A DNA stretch of 64,000 nucleotides from Nitrospira sp. (lineage in GTDB: Bacteria; Nitrospirota; Nitrospiria; Nitrospirales; Nitrospiraceae): contig JACOEK010000005.1 of NCBI GenBank assembly GCA_024998595.1, forward strand, positions 62,001 through 126,000. Direction: 5' to 3'. The notes beneath the pieces were generated by a model. It was not told where the DNA came from. It saw nothing but the letters and a program-made list of their open reading frames with translations, and did not search any database. Both the position numbers and the translations under genes were made by a program. Shown one piece after another: positions 34,270 through 42,962 of the stretch (the stretch's first letter is position 1; each line of letters opens with the position of its first letter).

Positions 34270-35331
34270 ATGACACCGAAGACACCGGTGAACAGAATCT
34301 GGTCCGCTATGCTCGACCGCCGGCAGCTCTTGAAAGGACTGGGCGTGGCGGGGTCGCTCATGGCGCTCCGAGGGCCGGGCCGCTTGGCCGAAGCGCTGGC
34401 TGCAGACTCCTCCCTGGCGGGCAGTTCTTCCGGCGAGATCCCACGGCGCGCGTTGGGAAAAACCGGCGTGCAGGTATCGGCCCTTTGTTTCGGGGGCGCG
34501 CATTGGGGCCGCATTCAGGATGATGCGGAGGCCATTCGTCTGTTGCATACCGCCATCGATGCGGGGGTGAATTTTCTCGACAATGCCTGGGAGTACAACG
34601 GCGGACGCTCTGAGGAGCTGATGGGGAAGGCGCTGCAGGGAAAACGGCAGCAGGTGGTGCTCATGACCAAGGTCTGTTCGCACGGACGCGATAAGAAGGT
34701 GGCCATGCAGCAACTGGAGGAATCACTGCGCCGCTTGAAGACTGATTATCTCGACCTCTGGCAGATCCACGAAGTGGTCTATGAAGACGATCCCGATCGG
34801 CATTTTGCCCCGAACGGGGGAACGGAGGCTTTGCTGGAGGCGAAGCGACAAGGGAAGGTGCGATTTATCGGATTCACCGGGCACAAACATCCCGATATCC
34901 ATCTCAACATGCTGTCGCGCGACTTTCCGTTTGATACCTGCCAGATGCCGTTGAACGTTTTCGACGGAACCTATCGGAGTTTCGAGCGGGAGGTGCTGCC
35001 GGTGCTGAATCAACGCGGGATCGCCCCGTTGGGTATGAAGAGTCTGACCGGCAATGCCGAACCGATCAAGCAGGGCATCGTCCAGCCGGAAGAAGCGATC
35101 CGGTATGTATTGAGTCTCCCGATCGCCTCGTTGGTGAGCGGGATCGATTCGCCGCAAGTCCTGAAACAGAATCTCGACATCGCTCGACGGTTTACGCCGA
35201 TGACCGTCGCCGAAATGGAAGGCCTGCGCGCTAGGGTGGCCATGTTCGCAATGGACGGCCGGTACGAACTCTTCAAATCCACGAATCGCTACGACGGCCG
35301 CATTGGCCGCGACCAGCACGGCATTTCATAG
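34270..35331 (+). CDS. Tat-exported aldo/keto reductase
   Basis: A 353-residue protein. A twin-arginine signal is visible: DRRQLLKGLG (residues 16-25) and a hydrophobic stretch, suggesting export as a folded, cofactor-bound protein. The aldo/keto reductase barrel starts at about residue 58 (RRALGKTGVQVSALCFGGA) with the catalytic tetrad Asp104, Tyr109, Lys134 and His167 (LDNAWEYNG, LMTKVCS, LWQIHEVV) in place. Usual activity is NADPH-dependent reduction of carbonyls. It lies 56 bases after the HAD gene and ends at an inverted repeat. Substrate unknown. Confidence 0.88.
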   Translation: MTPKTPVNRIWSAMLDRRQLLKGLGVAGSLMALRGPGRLAEALAADSSLAGSSSGEIPRRALGKTGVQVSALCFGGAHWGRIQDDAEAIRLLHTAIDAGVNFLDNAWEYNGGRSEELMGKALQGKRQQVVLMTKVCSHGRDKKVAMQQLEESLRRLKTDYLDLWQIHEVVYEDDPDRHFAPNGGTEALLEAKRQGKVRFIGFTGHKHPDIHLNMLSRDFPFDTCQMPLNVFDGTYRSFEREVLPVLNQRGIAPLGMKSLTGNAEPIKQGIVQPEEAIRYVLSLPIASLVSGIDSPQVLKQNLDIARRFTPMTVAEMEGLRARVAMFAMDGRYELFKSTNRYDGRIGRDQHGIS

Positions 35332-35408
35332 CAGGCTGTTCAGAAAGGCCGCCGGTTAGTCGCCGTGCGTCCTGCGGCCTTGCCGGACGAGCTTTCTGAA
35401 CAGTCTGC
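35331..35408. repeat. 78-base inverted repeat between convergent genes (REP-like or bidirectional terminator)
   Basis: Arms of 17 bases (GCAGGCTGTTCAGAAAG at 35331-35347 and CTTTCTGAACAGTCTGC at 35392-35408) pair with a single mismatch, with an inner GCCGC/GCGGC pairing. It begins at the stop codon of the aldo/keto reductase gene and precedes the end of the convergent gene at 35431. There is no T-tract or transposase gene. A dispersed palindromic repeat is plausible. Confidence 0.7.
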
Positions 35409-35430
35409 AAACATTCGCGTTGCCCACCCC

Positions 35431-36942
35431 TCAACGCCACTCCACTGCTCCGAAGCCAGAATCCCCCAAGATCACATACATCAAGCTGACGGCCGACACC
35501 GTCTGATTGCGAAATTCCACGCTGGGATAATGCGCATCCCGGTGGGAGACGGAGTAGCGAAGCGCGACGCCGTGCCGGTCGAAGACTCGAAGCGTGAGGG
35601 ACGATTCTGCGCGGATGATATTCTCCTGCCCATGCCGTTCGGGCGAGAGAAAGTCACTGACATAATATTCCCGCCCCGTGACGTCGAGCATGGCGCGGTT
35701 GGCATAAATGAGTCGAAGCGCGATCAACGCCTGCGGCGTCGTCCCGTAGTGGTAGTCCCGTTCTTCCGTGCGTTGGATGCTTCCGGCCGCACCATACCCC
35801 GCGCCGCCCAAGAGCGTGCCTTGCAACGCAAGTTCATCCGACAACCAGGACTGCCAGACGGTTCCCATCGAGAGAGCGGTGCTGGAGACCCGGAATACTT
35901 GCGGCGAAATATAGTCATAGCTGCCGAAGAGTCCCCAGATGCCGCGGGTCGTGTCGCCGGATGCGTAGGTTTTGCCCGCCAGGAGTCCGCGGGTGGTGAT
36001 GGTCTCCAGGGTATTGGCCGTAGCCGCAGAGACATGAAAATCGAAATAGTCGAAGGGCCGGGCGTAGCTATAGCCCTGCTTGCCGGGAAGCCCATACGTC
36101 AACGTGAATTCGCCTACGGCGCCATGTTCATTCACATTCGACGACACGTTGTTGCTGCTCGACGTCAGCGTGCCTCCCGCGGCCAGCCGCATGAACGTGG
36201 CAGGGCGATTGCTTGGATAGACGGCGTCGAAACGGTCACCGAATACCAACCGATTGAATCCGGTGGGCGGGGAAATGATGGCGGCGCCAAGCTCGCGCCA
36301 AAAACCCGGGCGGCCATCGTCGGATTCGAGGAGCAGATTCGCCATTCTGAACAAGGGCTCGCCCAGGAAGGTTCCGCCGATCGGCGTCGCGATCATGTCA
36401 TTGATCGAGGGATTTGTTTTTTCGCCGCCGATTTCCCAGAGGAAACTCCCGGCGACGCTATACAAGGACGATTCCCAGAAGTTCAAGCCGGATGAACGGG
36501 CCAGCCCAAAGTAGACGCTGCCGCTATAGGGATGGAGGAACTGGTTCACGGAAAACTGATCGTTATCGAGCACCCATTTCGAATCGGTGAGGTGCTGACG
36601 AATGGTGGTGCCGTTGGTGCGGTACTCTTCCACCGGATCAGTGAAATGTCGATCGAACTGGTTTAGCAGGAAGAGGTATGTGAGGATTTCTGCGGCTGGA
36701 ATCAGATAACTCCGACCCTCTCCCGTCTCCCAATTGAGCGTTGTAGAACGGTCTGAATTTTTCGCCGGAGCATCCGTCTGACCGGTGTGATTCACCGGGC
36801 CTATGAGGTTGCGTTCGTCGGTGTCTTCGGCCGGCCGGGGGGCCTGATCCTGGGCCAGGCCCATACCCGGCAATAGCAAGACCAGCGCCGATACCAGCGT
36901 GAAAATTCGCAGAATCTGACTGTTACGCAGTGACGAGCTCAT
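35431..36942 (-). CDS. Outer-membrane or periplasmic protein, DUF3943-like
   Basis: About 503 residues from ATG 36942 (GTG 36987 would add 15). Signal peptide to GLAQ (about residue 30). A central segment with WVLDNDQFSVNQFLHPYSGSVYFGLARSSG and NFWESSLYSVAGSFLWEIGGEKTNPSINDMIATPIGG resembles the DUF3943 family. The second half has the alternating polar/aromatic strands of a beta-barrel (for example GTVWQSWLSDELALQGTLLGGAGY) and ends with EFRNQTVSAVSLMYVILG. Probably in the outer membrane; function unknown. Family name is given with moderate confidence. Confidence 0.7.
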   Translation of the reverse strand: MSSSLRNSQILRIFTLVSALVLLLPGMGLAQDQAPRPAEDTDERNLIGPVNHTGQTDAPAKNSDRSTTLNWETGEGRSYLIPAAEILTYLFLLNQFDRHFTDPVEEYRTNGTTIRQHLTDSKWVLDNDQFSVNQFLHPYSGSVYFGLARSSGLNFWESSLYSVAGSFLWEIGGEKTNPSINDMIATPIGGTFLGEPLFRMANLLLESDDGRPGFWRELGAAIISPPTGFNRLVFGDRFDAVYPSNRPATFMRLAAGGTLTSSSNNVSSNVNEHGAVGEFTLTYGLPGKQGYSYARPFDYFDFHVSAATANTLETITTRGLLAGKTYASGDTTRGIWGLFGSYDYISPQVFRVSSTALSMGTVWQSWLSDELALQGTLLGGAGYGAAGSIQRTEERDYHYGTTPQALIALRLIYANRAMLDVTGREYYVSDFLSPERHGQENIIRAESSLTLRVFDRHGVALRYSVSHRDAHYPSVEFRNQTVSAVSLMYVILGDSGFGAVEWR

Positions 36943-37053
36943 ACCCTGCCAGAAACCTTTCAACCTGAGTTGATCCCATCGATCCACGCCGGGATACTCG
37001 GGGAAACCCTTGCTCGTGACACAAAGTAGACTGGTAGGCGACGGGAGGGCGTC

Positions 37054-37953
37054 TCAGCGAGGTTTGACCAGCCGTTGGAGGCTGCCGCCGGCAGCGAGGC
37101 GTGCGAACTGCAGCTTCAAGCCATTCACCCTGGCAAGGTAGCTGCCGGTATTGTGATCACCGCATTTCTGGTGAGGAGTGAGGCGGAAGCCGCGAGCGGC
37201 GAAAGCGTGACCGGCTCCCGCCCCGCAGAGATGGATCAGCGCGGCGAGGTCTTGTTTCTGCTGCCTGGTGACGGAGCCGGTTCGTCGGGCTCCGATTGCA
37301 GCGGCGACCTGGCGATCGAGCAAGGCCGCAGTCAGTTCGATGGCATGGCTCGGCAGCACGCGGGTGTAGAGGCTATTGAACCAGCAGGAATGAACATTGT
37401 TCCAAGTGCCGTCCTCCACCACCACATGGTTGTGGATGCAATAGCGCCTGGCGTCGCGAAATGTGCCATCGGTCAATTGAAACATCCCCACTGCGCTGGA
37501 GGCCGGCCGATACCAGTCGAACGGATTCCAGGAGAATCGCCAACGCCAATAGGTCCGGGCTACGGGATTGCCCGCCCCCTCCACCTGAGCCAGCGCTGCG
37601 AGCAGTTCCGGCGTGATGATCGCCGTCGAATGTTTCCGAAACAGCGAACCGTATTCCTGCCAGGTCGCCGCAGGGTTCTTGTCCAGCGCATCCTCCAGGG
37701 GAAACAGCACTTCTGTCGGCTTGTTCATCGCATGATAGGTCCAATTCAGGATCAACCAGAGACAGCCCAGGAGGAAGGCACCAATGAGAAAGCGAGGCAC
37801 CGGATGGGCTTTTCCCAACGCGCGCAAAAACGTTCGAAGTTCGCGCCAGCGACGCCCGGCGAATCGCCAGAGTGCGGAGAGCGTGAACTGGCGGCGGGAA
37901 CGACTTCTGTGCTGGGGATACGTGCCGGCACGATGAGTAGCTCTAGGTGCCAT
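37054..37953 (-). CDS. Membrane-anchored lytic transglycosylase-like protein
   Basis: A 299-residue protein with an Arg-rich cytoplasmic N-terminus, one membrane segment at about residues 54-72, and a periplasmic domain of the SLT/lysozyme type: ITPELLAALAQVEGAGNP with likely catalytic Glu125, then SSAVGMFQLTDGTFRDARRYC. The 'VGMFQ(L)T' pattern and the two cysteines around it are typical of such peptidoglycan cleaving enzymes. Start taken as ATG 37953 rather than GTG 37956. No neighbour in an evident operon. Confidence 0.8.
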   Translation of the reverse strand: MAPRATHRAGTYPQHRSRSRRQFTLSALWRFAGRRWRELRTFLRALGKAHPVPRFLIGAFLLGCLWLILNWTYHAMNKPTEVLFPLEDALDKNPAATWQEYGSLFRKHSTAIITPELLAALAQVEGAGNPVARTYWRWRFSWNPFDWYRPASSAVGMFQLTDGTFRDARRYCIHNHVVVEDGTWNNVHSCWFNSLYTRVLPSHAIELTAALLDRQVAAAIGARRTGSVTRQQKQDLAALIHLCGAGAGHAFAARGFRLTPHQKCGDHNTGSYLARVNGLKLQFARLAAGGSLQRLVKPR

Positions 37954-38068
37954 CACCTCACTATAACCGAAATGGATTCGCGCCCCGCGTAGTTATTATC
38001 GAGCGTATGAGGCTGTCGCTCAACGACGGACTCGTCATCGCCGGCGCTGTTGATGCGTACGGAAGGCG

Positions 38069-39364
38069 TTATCGTCCTCGGTGGCCGCCACTGCTGTGGG
38101 AATGGCCGCCTCCACTATGCCCGCCATGAGCACCGGATGATCGGGGCGCCATGCTGACCGACGGGGTGGGCTGCGGCATGGATGGGGCGCTCTGAATATT
38201 CGGTGGACTCGGGCGCCAGAAGTGATTGGGGTGAATCTGGTAGGGCTGCGAGGGGGGAACGAATTGGCGTGTCACCGGGGGAACCGATCTCGGTGTGGGT
38301 ATGACCACCACGTCGCCCACCTTGGCCTGCTGGCCCTGGCTGTTAAGGAGTGGGGGGGCCTGGTGCTGATGCACATGGGGCAGAGGCGGAACCAGCAGCG
38401 AAGAGCGCGACGGCGTCGAGACCGGCGGTTGTGCCGGCGGAGCGAAGTTGTTGTGCGACGTGATTGTCCGCTGGGCGAGCGAGAGATGGCGATGATGCGG
38501 CGAGAGGCGCTGGGCCTGGAGCAACAGGCCGTTGATGCCCGATGCTCCGAACCACGGATAGGAGTAAAAGCCCAACGTGGGATAGGTCCAACTCGTCCAG
38601 GCTTGTGACAGGAGCGCGTTGGCCTGCAACTGGTCGAGCATGTCCTGGCGCTGATCCGTGTATTGCTGCACGTCGTCTGGAGTAGCGGCGGCGGCAAGGG
38701 CGCGGTTGGTTTCATCGACTTGTGCCTGGAGCCGATCGGTCTCGGCCCGGAGCGCGAGGAGTTCTTCGCGAGCTTGATCGTTCTCCCTGAGCGCCGCAAT
38801 GGCTTGAACCACGTCATGCGCTTCGACTTCTGCCGTGAGGTCTACGCGAATCACGACCTGATCCTGCTCCAGCCTCGTGGTCACCGTCTGATCGATCACC
38901 TTCACAATTCCGGCGGTGAAGCTCCGGATATCATCCCGGGTGACGTTCAAATCTCGCACCTCGGTGATGCGTTCGACGTAGCTTGCCACCTGCTCAAGGG
39001 CGTCCTGCTTTGCGGCCTCGGTTGCCAGGCGGACGGCATCGGCCCTGCTGTCATGATCACCCATCCGATACTCGCCACTGGCGTTCACGGTGCGCGCGTC
39101 CGCCGAGCGCATCGGAGGATCGGCTGCGACGGGCGGTGAGGAGGGCGCCGCACTGGACTCAGCCTCGAAGCTCCGCTGCGTCAGTTGTAGACGGTACTTC
39201 TCCGGCACTGACTCTAGTTCGTTGGTAAAGGTCTGAACGCCCTCGTCGTTCGTGTAACTATAAATGGTAGTCGAAGCGAGGGATGGAACCGTGGGCAATG
39301 TGAAGCTGGAGAGCCAGAGTGCGAAAAATGCGGAGGTGGTGAGCCAGGTGCGGGAGAAAAACAT
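38069..39364 (-). CDS. Secreted protein with DUF4124-like start, coiled coil and His/Gly-rich tail
   Basis: A 431-residue protein; GGGAGGCTGTACC precedes ATG 39364. Signal peptide to SLAS (residue 30), then TTIYSYTNDEGVQTFTNELESVPEKYR, a DUF4124-like segment. Residues of about 95-190 (ADAVRLATEAAKQDALEQVASYVERITEVRDL) have the pattern of LPP20-like domains. A coiled coil at about 195-250 follows, and the last 150 residues are Pro/Ser-rich and then His/Gly-rich (AHGGHSGGGHSHSSGGH), which could bind metal ions. Function unknown. Confidence 0.75.
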   Translation of the reverse strand: MFFSRTWLTTSAFFALWLSSFTLPTVPSLASTTIYSYTNDEGVQTFTNELESVPEKYRLQLTQRSFEAESSAAPSSPPVAADPPMRSADARTVNASGEYRMGDHDSRADAVRLATEAAKQDALEQVASYVERITEVRDLNVTRDDIRSFTAGIVKVIDQTVTTRLEQDQVVIRVDLTAEVEAHDVVQAIAALRENDQAREELLALRAETDRLQAQVDETNRALAAAATPDDVQQYTDQRQDMLDQLQANALLSQAWTSWTYPTLGFYSYPWFGASGINGLLLQAQRLSPHHRHLSLAQRTITSHNNFAPPAQPPVSTPSRSSLLVPPLPHVHQHQAPPLLNSQGQQAKVGDVVVIPTPRSVPPVTRQFVPPSQPYQIHPNHFWRPSPPNIQSAPSMPQPTPSVSMAPRSSGAHGGHSGGGHSHSSGGHRGR

Positions 39365-39567
39365 GGTACAGCCTCCCGTGTGAGTACGAACTCAGGATAA
39401 CACAGGAAGGGGAGCTGTTACCGCTAGGCCAGGCTTAGATATGTTGGGCAACGAACGGACAGGTTTGTCGGGTACGGAAGTCCTTTGACAGGCCGGTGCC
39501 CATAATAGAGCGGGATCTTGGGATTTTCTGGCTCCTCTTCCAGGACGCGCTAGGATGGAACCATCCT

Positions 39568-40251
39568 ATGCTGGTCGCCAAACGAATCATGGCAGTTGTG
39601 TTTGGGTTCGTCCCTCTTGCGCTTGTGGCAGTTGGGGTAGTGATAGCCTTACGGGAAGTTGGGCCCACTGATCCGTTGTTGTATTCCGTGCAGCAGGATG
39701 GGGAACTCACCGAGGCTTTCATGTTTGCAGCGGTGGGTGGTGTCGGATTATCGGGCTGCTACCGTCTATGGCGAACTGATGCAGGTTGGAAGTGGGTCCT
39801 GGTGCCAATCGGGGCTATGATCTTTGGCATAATAGTCATTCCAGCCTTCCTATATGGGCACCATTATGGGCACCATGGATCGCCGTCGGATCGAGCGTCC
39901 TTCAATATGTTCCGGCGGCTGGGCACGTTTGCTGGTTCCTCCAAGCAGCTGGCCCAGGAACAAGGCCAGTTTCTATGTGATCCCTCCGTGGAACTATTCG
40001 GGCCATCGCGTTTCACGCAAAACGGTCAGCCATTACCATATGTGATCCACTGTGTGCTTAATGCGACGGGTCCGGCACTGGCCACTCCGCCGGAACGGCC
40101 GGGGACGTTGGTCTTCGCCGTCAGCCCTGACCGGAAGCAGGCCTGGTTTGCCGCCACGGTCTTAGCACGCCGGACCGACCGCCATGCGACCTGGTTGACG
40201 CAACAAGGCCAGCCACGGGTCATCGCGCTCAGTCTACAGGCGGAAAAATAG
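39568..40251 (+). CDS. Inner-membrane protein of unknown function
   Basis: A 227-residue protein from ATG 39568 (AGGATGG upstream); a GTG at 39496 is an alternative. Three hydrophobic segments lie near residues 6-25, 48-60 and 72-92, followed by a GHHYGHHGSPSD stretch and a soluble C-terminal domain of about 120 residues containing QGQFLCDPSVELFGPSRF and VIHCVLNATGPAL (two cysteines). Family not recognised. No operon partner; the next gene on the strand is 160 bases away with its own candidate promoter. Confidence 0.6.
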   Translation: MLVAKRIMAVVFGFVPLALVAVGVVIALREVGPTDPLLYSVQQDGELTEAFMFAAVGGVGLSGCYRLWRTDAGWKWVLVPIGAMIFGIIVIPAFLYGHHYGHHGSPSDRASFNMFRRLGTFAGSSKQLAQEQGQFLCDPSVELFGPSRFTQNGQPLPYVIHCVLNATGPALATPPERPGTLVFAVSPDRKQAWFAATVLARRTDRHATWLTQQGQPRVIALSLQAEK

Positions 40252-40341
40252 ACGAGACGGTCCGCTTCGTCGTTCAATTTTGTTCGTCGCGAATCCCCGT
40301 CGAGTGCCCAGCCGCGATGTCTATAAACTCTCTCAACGGAA

Positions 40342-40371
40342 TTGAAGGCCTTAAGGGAACTTGTGTATCCT
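40342..40371 (+). promoter_or_regulatory. Candidate promoter of the FHA-PrsW gene
   Basis: TTGAAG (40342-40347) and TATCCT (40366-40371), 18 bases apart, 39 bases before ATG 40411. Confidence 0.4.
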
Positions 40372-40410
40372 ACAGCCCGTTGTCGCCACCCTGCTGTATG
40401 AGGTGCCAGC

Positions 40411-41742
40411 ATGAGCCAGTCCGCATCGGCCATTCCTTCCGATCTTTTTTTAATGTGTATCTCCGGTCCCGATCTCGGCAAACGAATTGCGCTGCGTGAT
40501 GGGGAAGTGCTCATCGGTCGATCCCTGCAGTGTGACGTGCTAAGCGACGATCAGGATGTCGTGGAGCGGCATGCGGTCCTGCTGTGGCAGAACGGGCAAT
40601 TCGTCTGCAGGGCGGTCCAGGGCCTCGTCTATCTGGATGGACACAGAACGATGGAATCCGTCCTCACTCCGCAGCAGCAGGTGCGAATGGGGCGTTCACT
40701 GTGGCAACTCAGTGGGCCATCGACTGGAAGGGGCACGGGAGGGTGGATCGAAGATTTGAGCGATCGCATCAGCGAGGTCGCGGGCGTGGAGCGGCTTCAG
40801 GGTTTCAATGCGCGCGACATGTTTTCCGACGTGCTGCGAAAGCGCACCGACGAAGAAATTGAGGAGCATTTCACCGCGGGAACCTTGACGACGACGCCCC
40901 CGATCGAAAAGGTCATGACCGGCTGGCCGAAGCCCTGGGTCTTCTTCAAGACCTTCATCCTCTCCGCAGTCGTGTACCTGGCGTTCGTGTTCGCCATGAA
41001 GGAATTCAACAACGCCAATCTGGTGCCGGGACTCATCATGACGGGCGCGTTCCTCATTCCGTCGTCCCTGCTCATCTTCTTCTTCGAAATGAACGTGCTC
41101 CGGAATGTCTCGTTGTACCAGGTCGTGAAGATGGTGATGTTCGGCGGTGTCACATCATTGGTCCTATCACTCTTTCTCTTCAAATGGACCGATCTCGACA
41201 GTTGGATGGGCGCGATGAGCGCGGGGATCATTGAAGAGACGGGGAAAGCCTTGGCGCTCTTGCTGATCATCAACAATCAGAAATACCGCACGACGCTCAA
41301 CGGCCTGTTGTTCGGAGCGGCGGTAGGCACGGGCTTCTCCGCGTTCGAGTCCGCAGGGTATGCGCTCATGGCGGGGTTGAGCGGCGGACAGTCCGCCATG
41401 TTGCACAGCATCACGGTGCGGGGGCTCTTGAGCATGTTGGGCCTGCACATCGTGTGGACCTCGATGGTCGGCGCCGCGCTCTGGCGCATCAGGGGAGATC
41501 GATCATTCACCATAGAGATGCTGTACGACAAGCGCTTTCTCCGGATCTTCGGGTTGGCGGTGGCCCTGCATATGTTCTGGAACGCGCCCTTCAATCTGCC
41601 GTTCTATCTCAAGTACATCGCCTTGGGGTTCATCGCCTGGGTCGTGAATCTGGCCCTGGTCCAAGTCGGCCTCAAGGAAGTAAAAGCGCTGCAAGAAGCG
41701 AGGGCGTCCGAGGCGCAGGAATCAAGATTGAGGACAGCGTAA
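40411..41742 (+). CDS. FHA-domain fused to PrsW-type intramembrane protease
   Basis: A 443-residue protein. Residues of about 15-100 are an FHA phosphothreonine-binding domain (GEVLIGRSLQCDVLSDDQDVV with Gly36-Arg37, ERHAVL, VYLDGH and the later strand VRMGRSLWQL). A linker of about 70 residues leads to eight or so membrane segments with the PrsW/glutamic protease marks: GIIEETGKAL (Glu275, Glu276, Lys279), AFESAGYALM (Glu313), GLHIVWTS and the last-motif segment VALHMFWNAPF. PrsW-type proteins cleave membrane anti-sigma factors in other bacteria. The fusion to FHA suggests phosphorylation-dependent control of proteolysis; there is no kinase gene in the window. Confidence 0.88.
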   Translation: MSQSASAIPSDLFLMCISGPDLGKRIALRDGEVLIGRSLQCDVLSDDQDVVERHAVLLWQNGQFVCRAVQGLVYLDGHRTMESVLTPQQQVRMGRSLWQLSGPSTGRGTGGWIEDLSDRISEVAGVERLQGFNARDMFSDVLRKRTDEEIEEHFTAGTLTTTPPIEKVMTGWPKPWVFFKTFILSAVVYLAFVFAMKEFNNANLVPGLIMTGAFLIPSSLLIFFFEMNVLRNVSLYQVVKMVMFGGVTSLVLSLFLFKWTDLDSWMGAMSAGIIEETGKALALLLIINNQKYRTTLNGLLFGAAVGTGFSAFESAGYALMAGLSGGQSAMLHSITVRGLLSMLGLHIVWTSMVGAALWRIRGDRSFTIEMLYDKRFLRIFGLAVALHMFWNAPFNLPFYLKYIALGFIAWVVNLALVQVGLKEVKALQEARASEAQESRLRTA

Positions 41743-41811
41743 GGGACAAGAGTGTGAAGCTGGGTACCTTAGCCCTACTGTCAATGTTTAGAAATTGTTT
41801 GAGAGGCCTTG

Positions 41812-42162
41812 ATGGATTTAGAGAATACGTCCGACGCAGAAATTCTGGCGATTGCCGATCCGATCATGGACAATCTGATGGAGGCATCGACGGCTATCGA
41901 CCATGCCCGTCATGTCCGTGACTTTACGGACCGGCTGAAGGCGATTGTGACGAAAGACTATCTTGAGCGTGTCTGCCGTCAGTACCAGAAGGAAAAGGGC
42001 ACGTTTGGCGACCGGAAGGTAATCGCGCTCTTCCGCCGGCCCGGCTCTATCGCCATTGTGTGGAAACAACAATTTGCCGGCTCGCCCGGTGACTATGTTG
42101 CCGAAATGGTCCTGGTGCAACAGGGCTCCCGCTACCTCGTCGATCACGTGTTTGTGTTGTGA
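41812..42162 (+). CDS. Small protein of unknown function
   Basis: A 116-residue soluble protein starting at ATG 41812 (GAGAGG upstream). The sequence is helical at first (DAEILAIADPIMDNLMEASTAIDHARHVRDFTDRLKAIV), then a beta-rich end with VIALFRRPGSIAIVWKQQF, YVAEMVLVQ and YLVDHVFVL. No signal peptide, no membrane segment, no cysteine cluster (one Cys). It follows the FHA-PrsW gene by 69 bases on the same strand. I recognise no family. Confidence 0.62.
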   Translation: MDLENTSDAEILAIADPIMDNLMEASTAIDHARHVRDFTDRLKAIVTKDYLERVCRQYQKEKGTFGDRKVIALFRRPGSIAIVWKQQFAGSPGDYVAEMVLVQQGSRYLVDHVFVL

Positions 42163-42227
42163 CCTGCCGGATCCCATCGACGCATGAAAGGTCGGGGAGC
42201 CACTCAAGAAGGCAAGCAGTTGAATCG

Positions 42228-42857
42228 TTAGGAAGGCGTCGAAGAGGCGGGCAGGGTCTCGACGAAACGTGTGGCTTCTTCCAGACTCACGCCCTTTGTG
42301 AGCCGAACGAGTTTGATCGCGTCGAGTTTCCGGCCTTGAGCCAGGGCGACTCTCACGCTGTCCAGCAATAGATCGGCCGGCTCGGCGCTCATCTGCATCA
42401 CGCGGCGGATCATGGCAGCCAATGCTTCGTACTCGCGTCTCACCCCACCCGCGTAAGCCCGCGAGAGCGGAATCTCTTTCTCGTCTGTCACCAGAGCCAG
42501 CCGGACCGAGGGTGCAGTCTTCGTGCTTCTGATCGCGTTGTGTATGATGAGCGAGCGGACGCAGGAAAACGGCGCCCGGCCTTCATCTCTTGACCAGAGG
42601 CAACGGCGGCTCCAGCGAACTTCTTTCCGATGGGGATCGAAGGCAAACCGGTTTCTTTCGTAACTGGCGAGCGCGGCGAACAGAAACATGGCCGACCCGA
42701 TCAGCGGCGTCGCATCGTGCGCGTTCACGCCACCATTCAGCCAGGCTCGAAGGACCGGTACGGCGCAAAGCCATGCGGCGCCCACCAGCATTCCAACCAT
42801 CAGCCGTGAGTCAGCGGTCAGGACCAAGGTCCCGTCCGGCTCGGTATGATGTTTCAT
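42228..42857 (-). CDS. Membrane protein with C-terminal ribosomal L7/L12-like helix-turn motif
   Basis: A 209-residue protein with two hydrophobic segments (about residues 20-37 and 48-64) and a soluble C-terminal part. Its end, VALAQGRKLDAIKLVRLTKGVSLEEATRFVE, matches the 'K-(I/L)-x-V-I-K-x-V-R-x-x-T-G-L-x-L-K-E-A-K-x-x-V-E' helix pair of ribosomal protein L7/L12. Fusions like this are seen in uncharacterised membrane proteins and may mediate protein binding. The central part (RKEVRWSRRCLWSRDEGRAPFSCVRSLIIHN) looks like a PH-like beta domain. Start codon has a weak ribosome site. Confidence 0.7.
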   Translation of the reverse strand: MKHHTEPDGTLVLTADSRLMVGMLVGAAWLCAVPVLRAWLNGGVNAHDATPLIGSAMFLFAALASYERNRFAFDPHRKEVRWSRRCLWSRDEGRAPFSCVRSLIIHNAIRSTKTAPSVRLALVTDEKEIPLSRAYAGGVRREYEALAAMIRRVMQMSAEPADLLLDSVRVALAQGRKLDAIKLVRLTKGVSLEEATRFVETLPASSTPS

Positions 42858-42962
42858 ACCTATAAAGGTAGCAGATGGTGGAGGGCATAAGAGCTTCTAG
42901 ATGGCGTATAGCCAATGGCGGGAGAGGATATGCGCTAGAATGCCCAAGGTGTGAGGCCTTAC

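Noticed and set aside
35331-35430. Insertion sequence remnant at the inverted repeat
   Set aside because: No transposase reading frame or target-site duplication could be seen.
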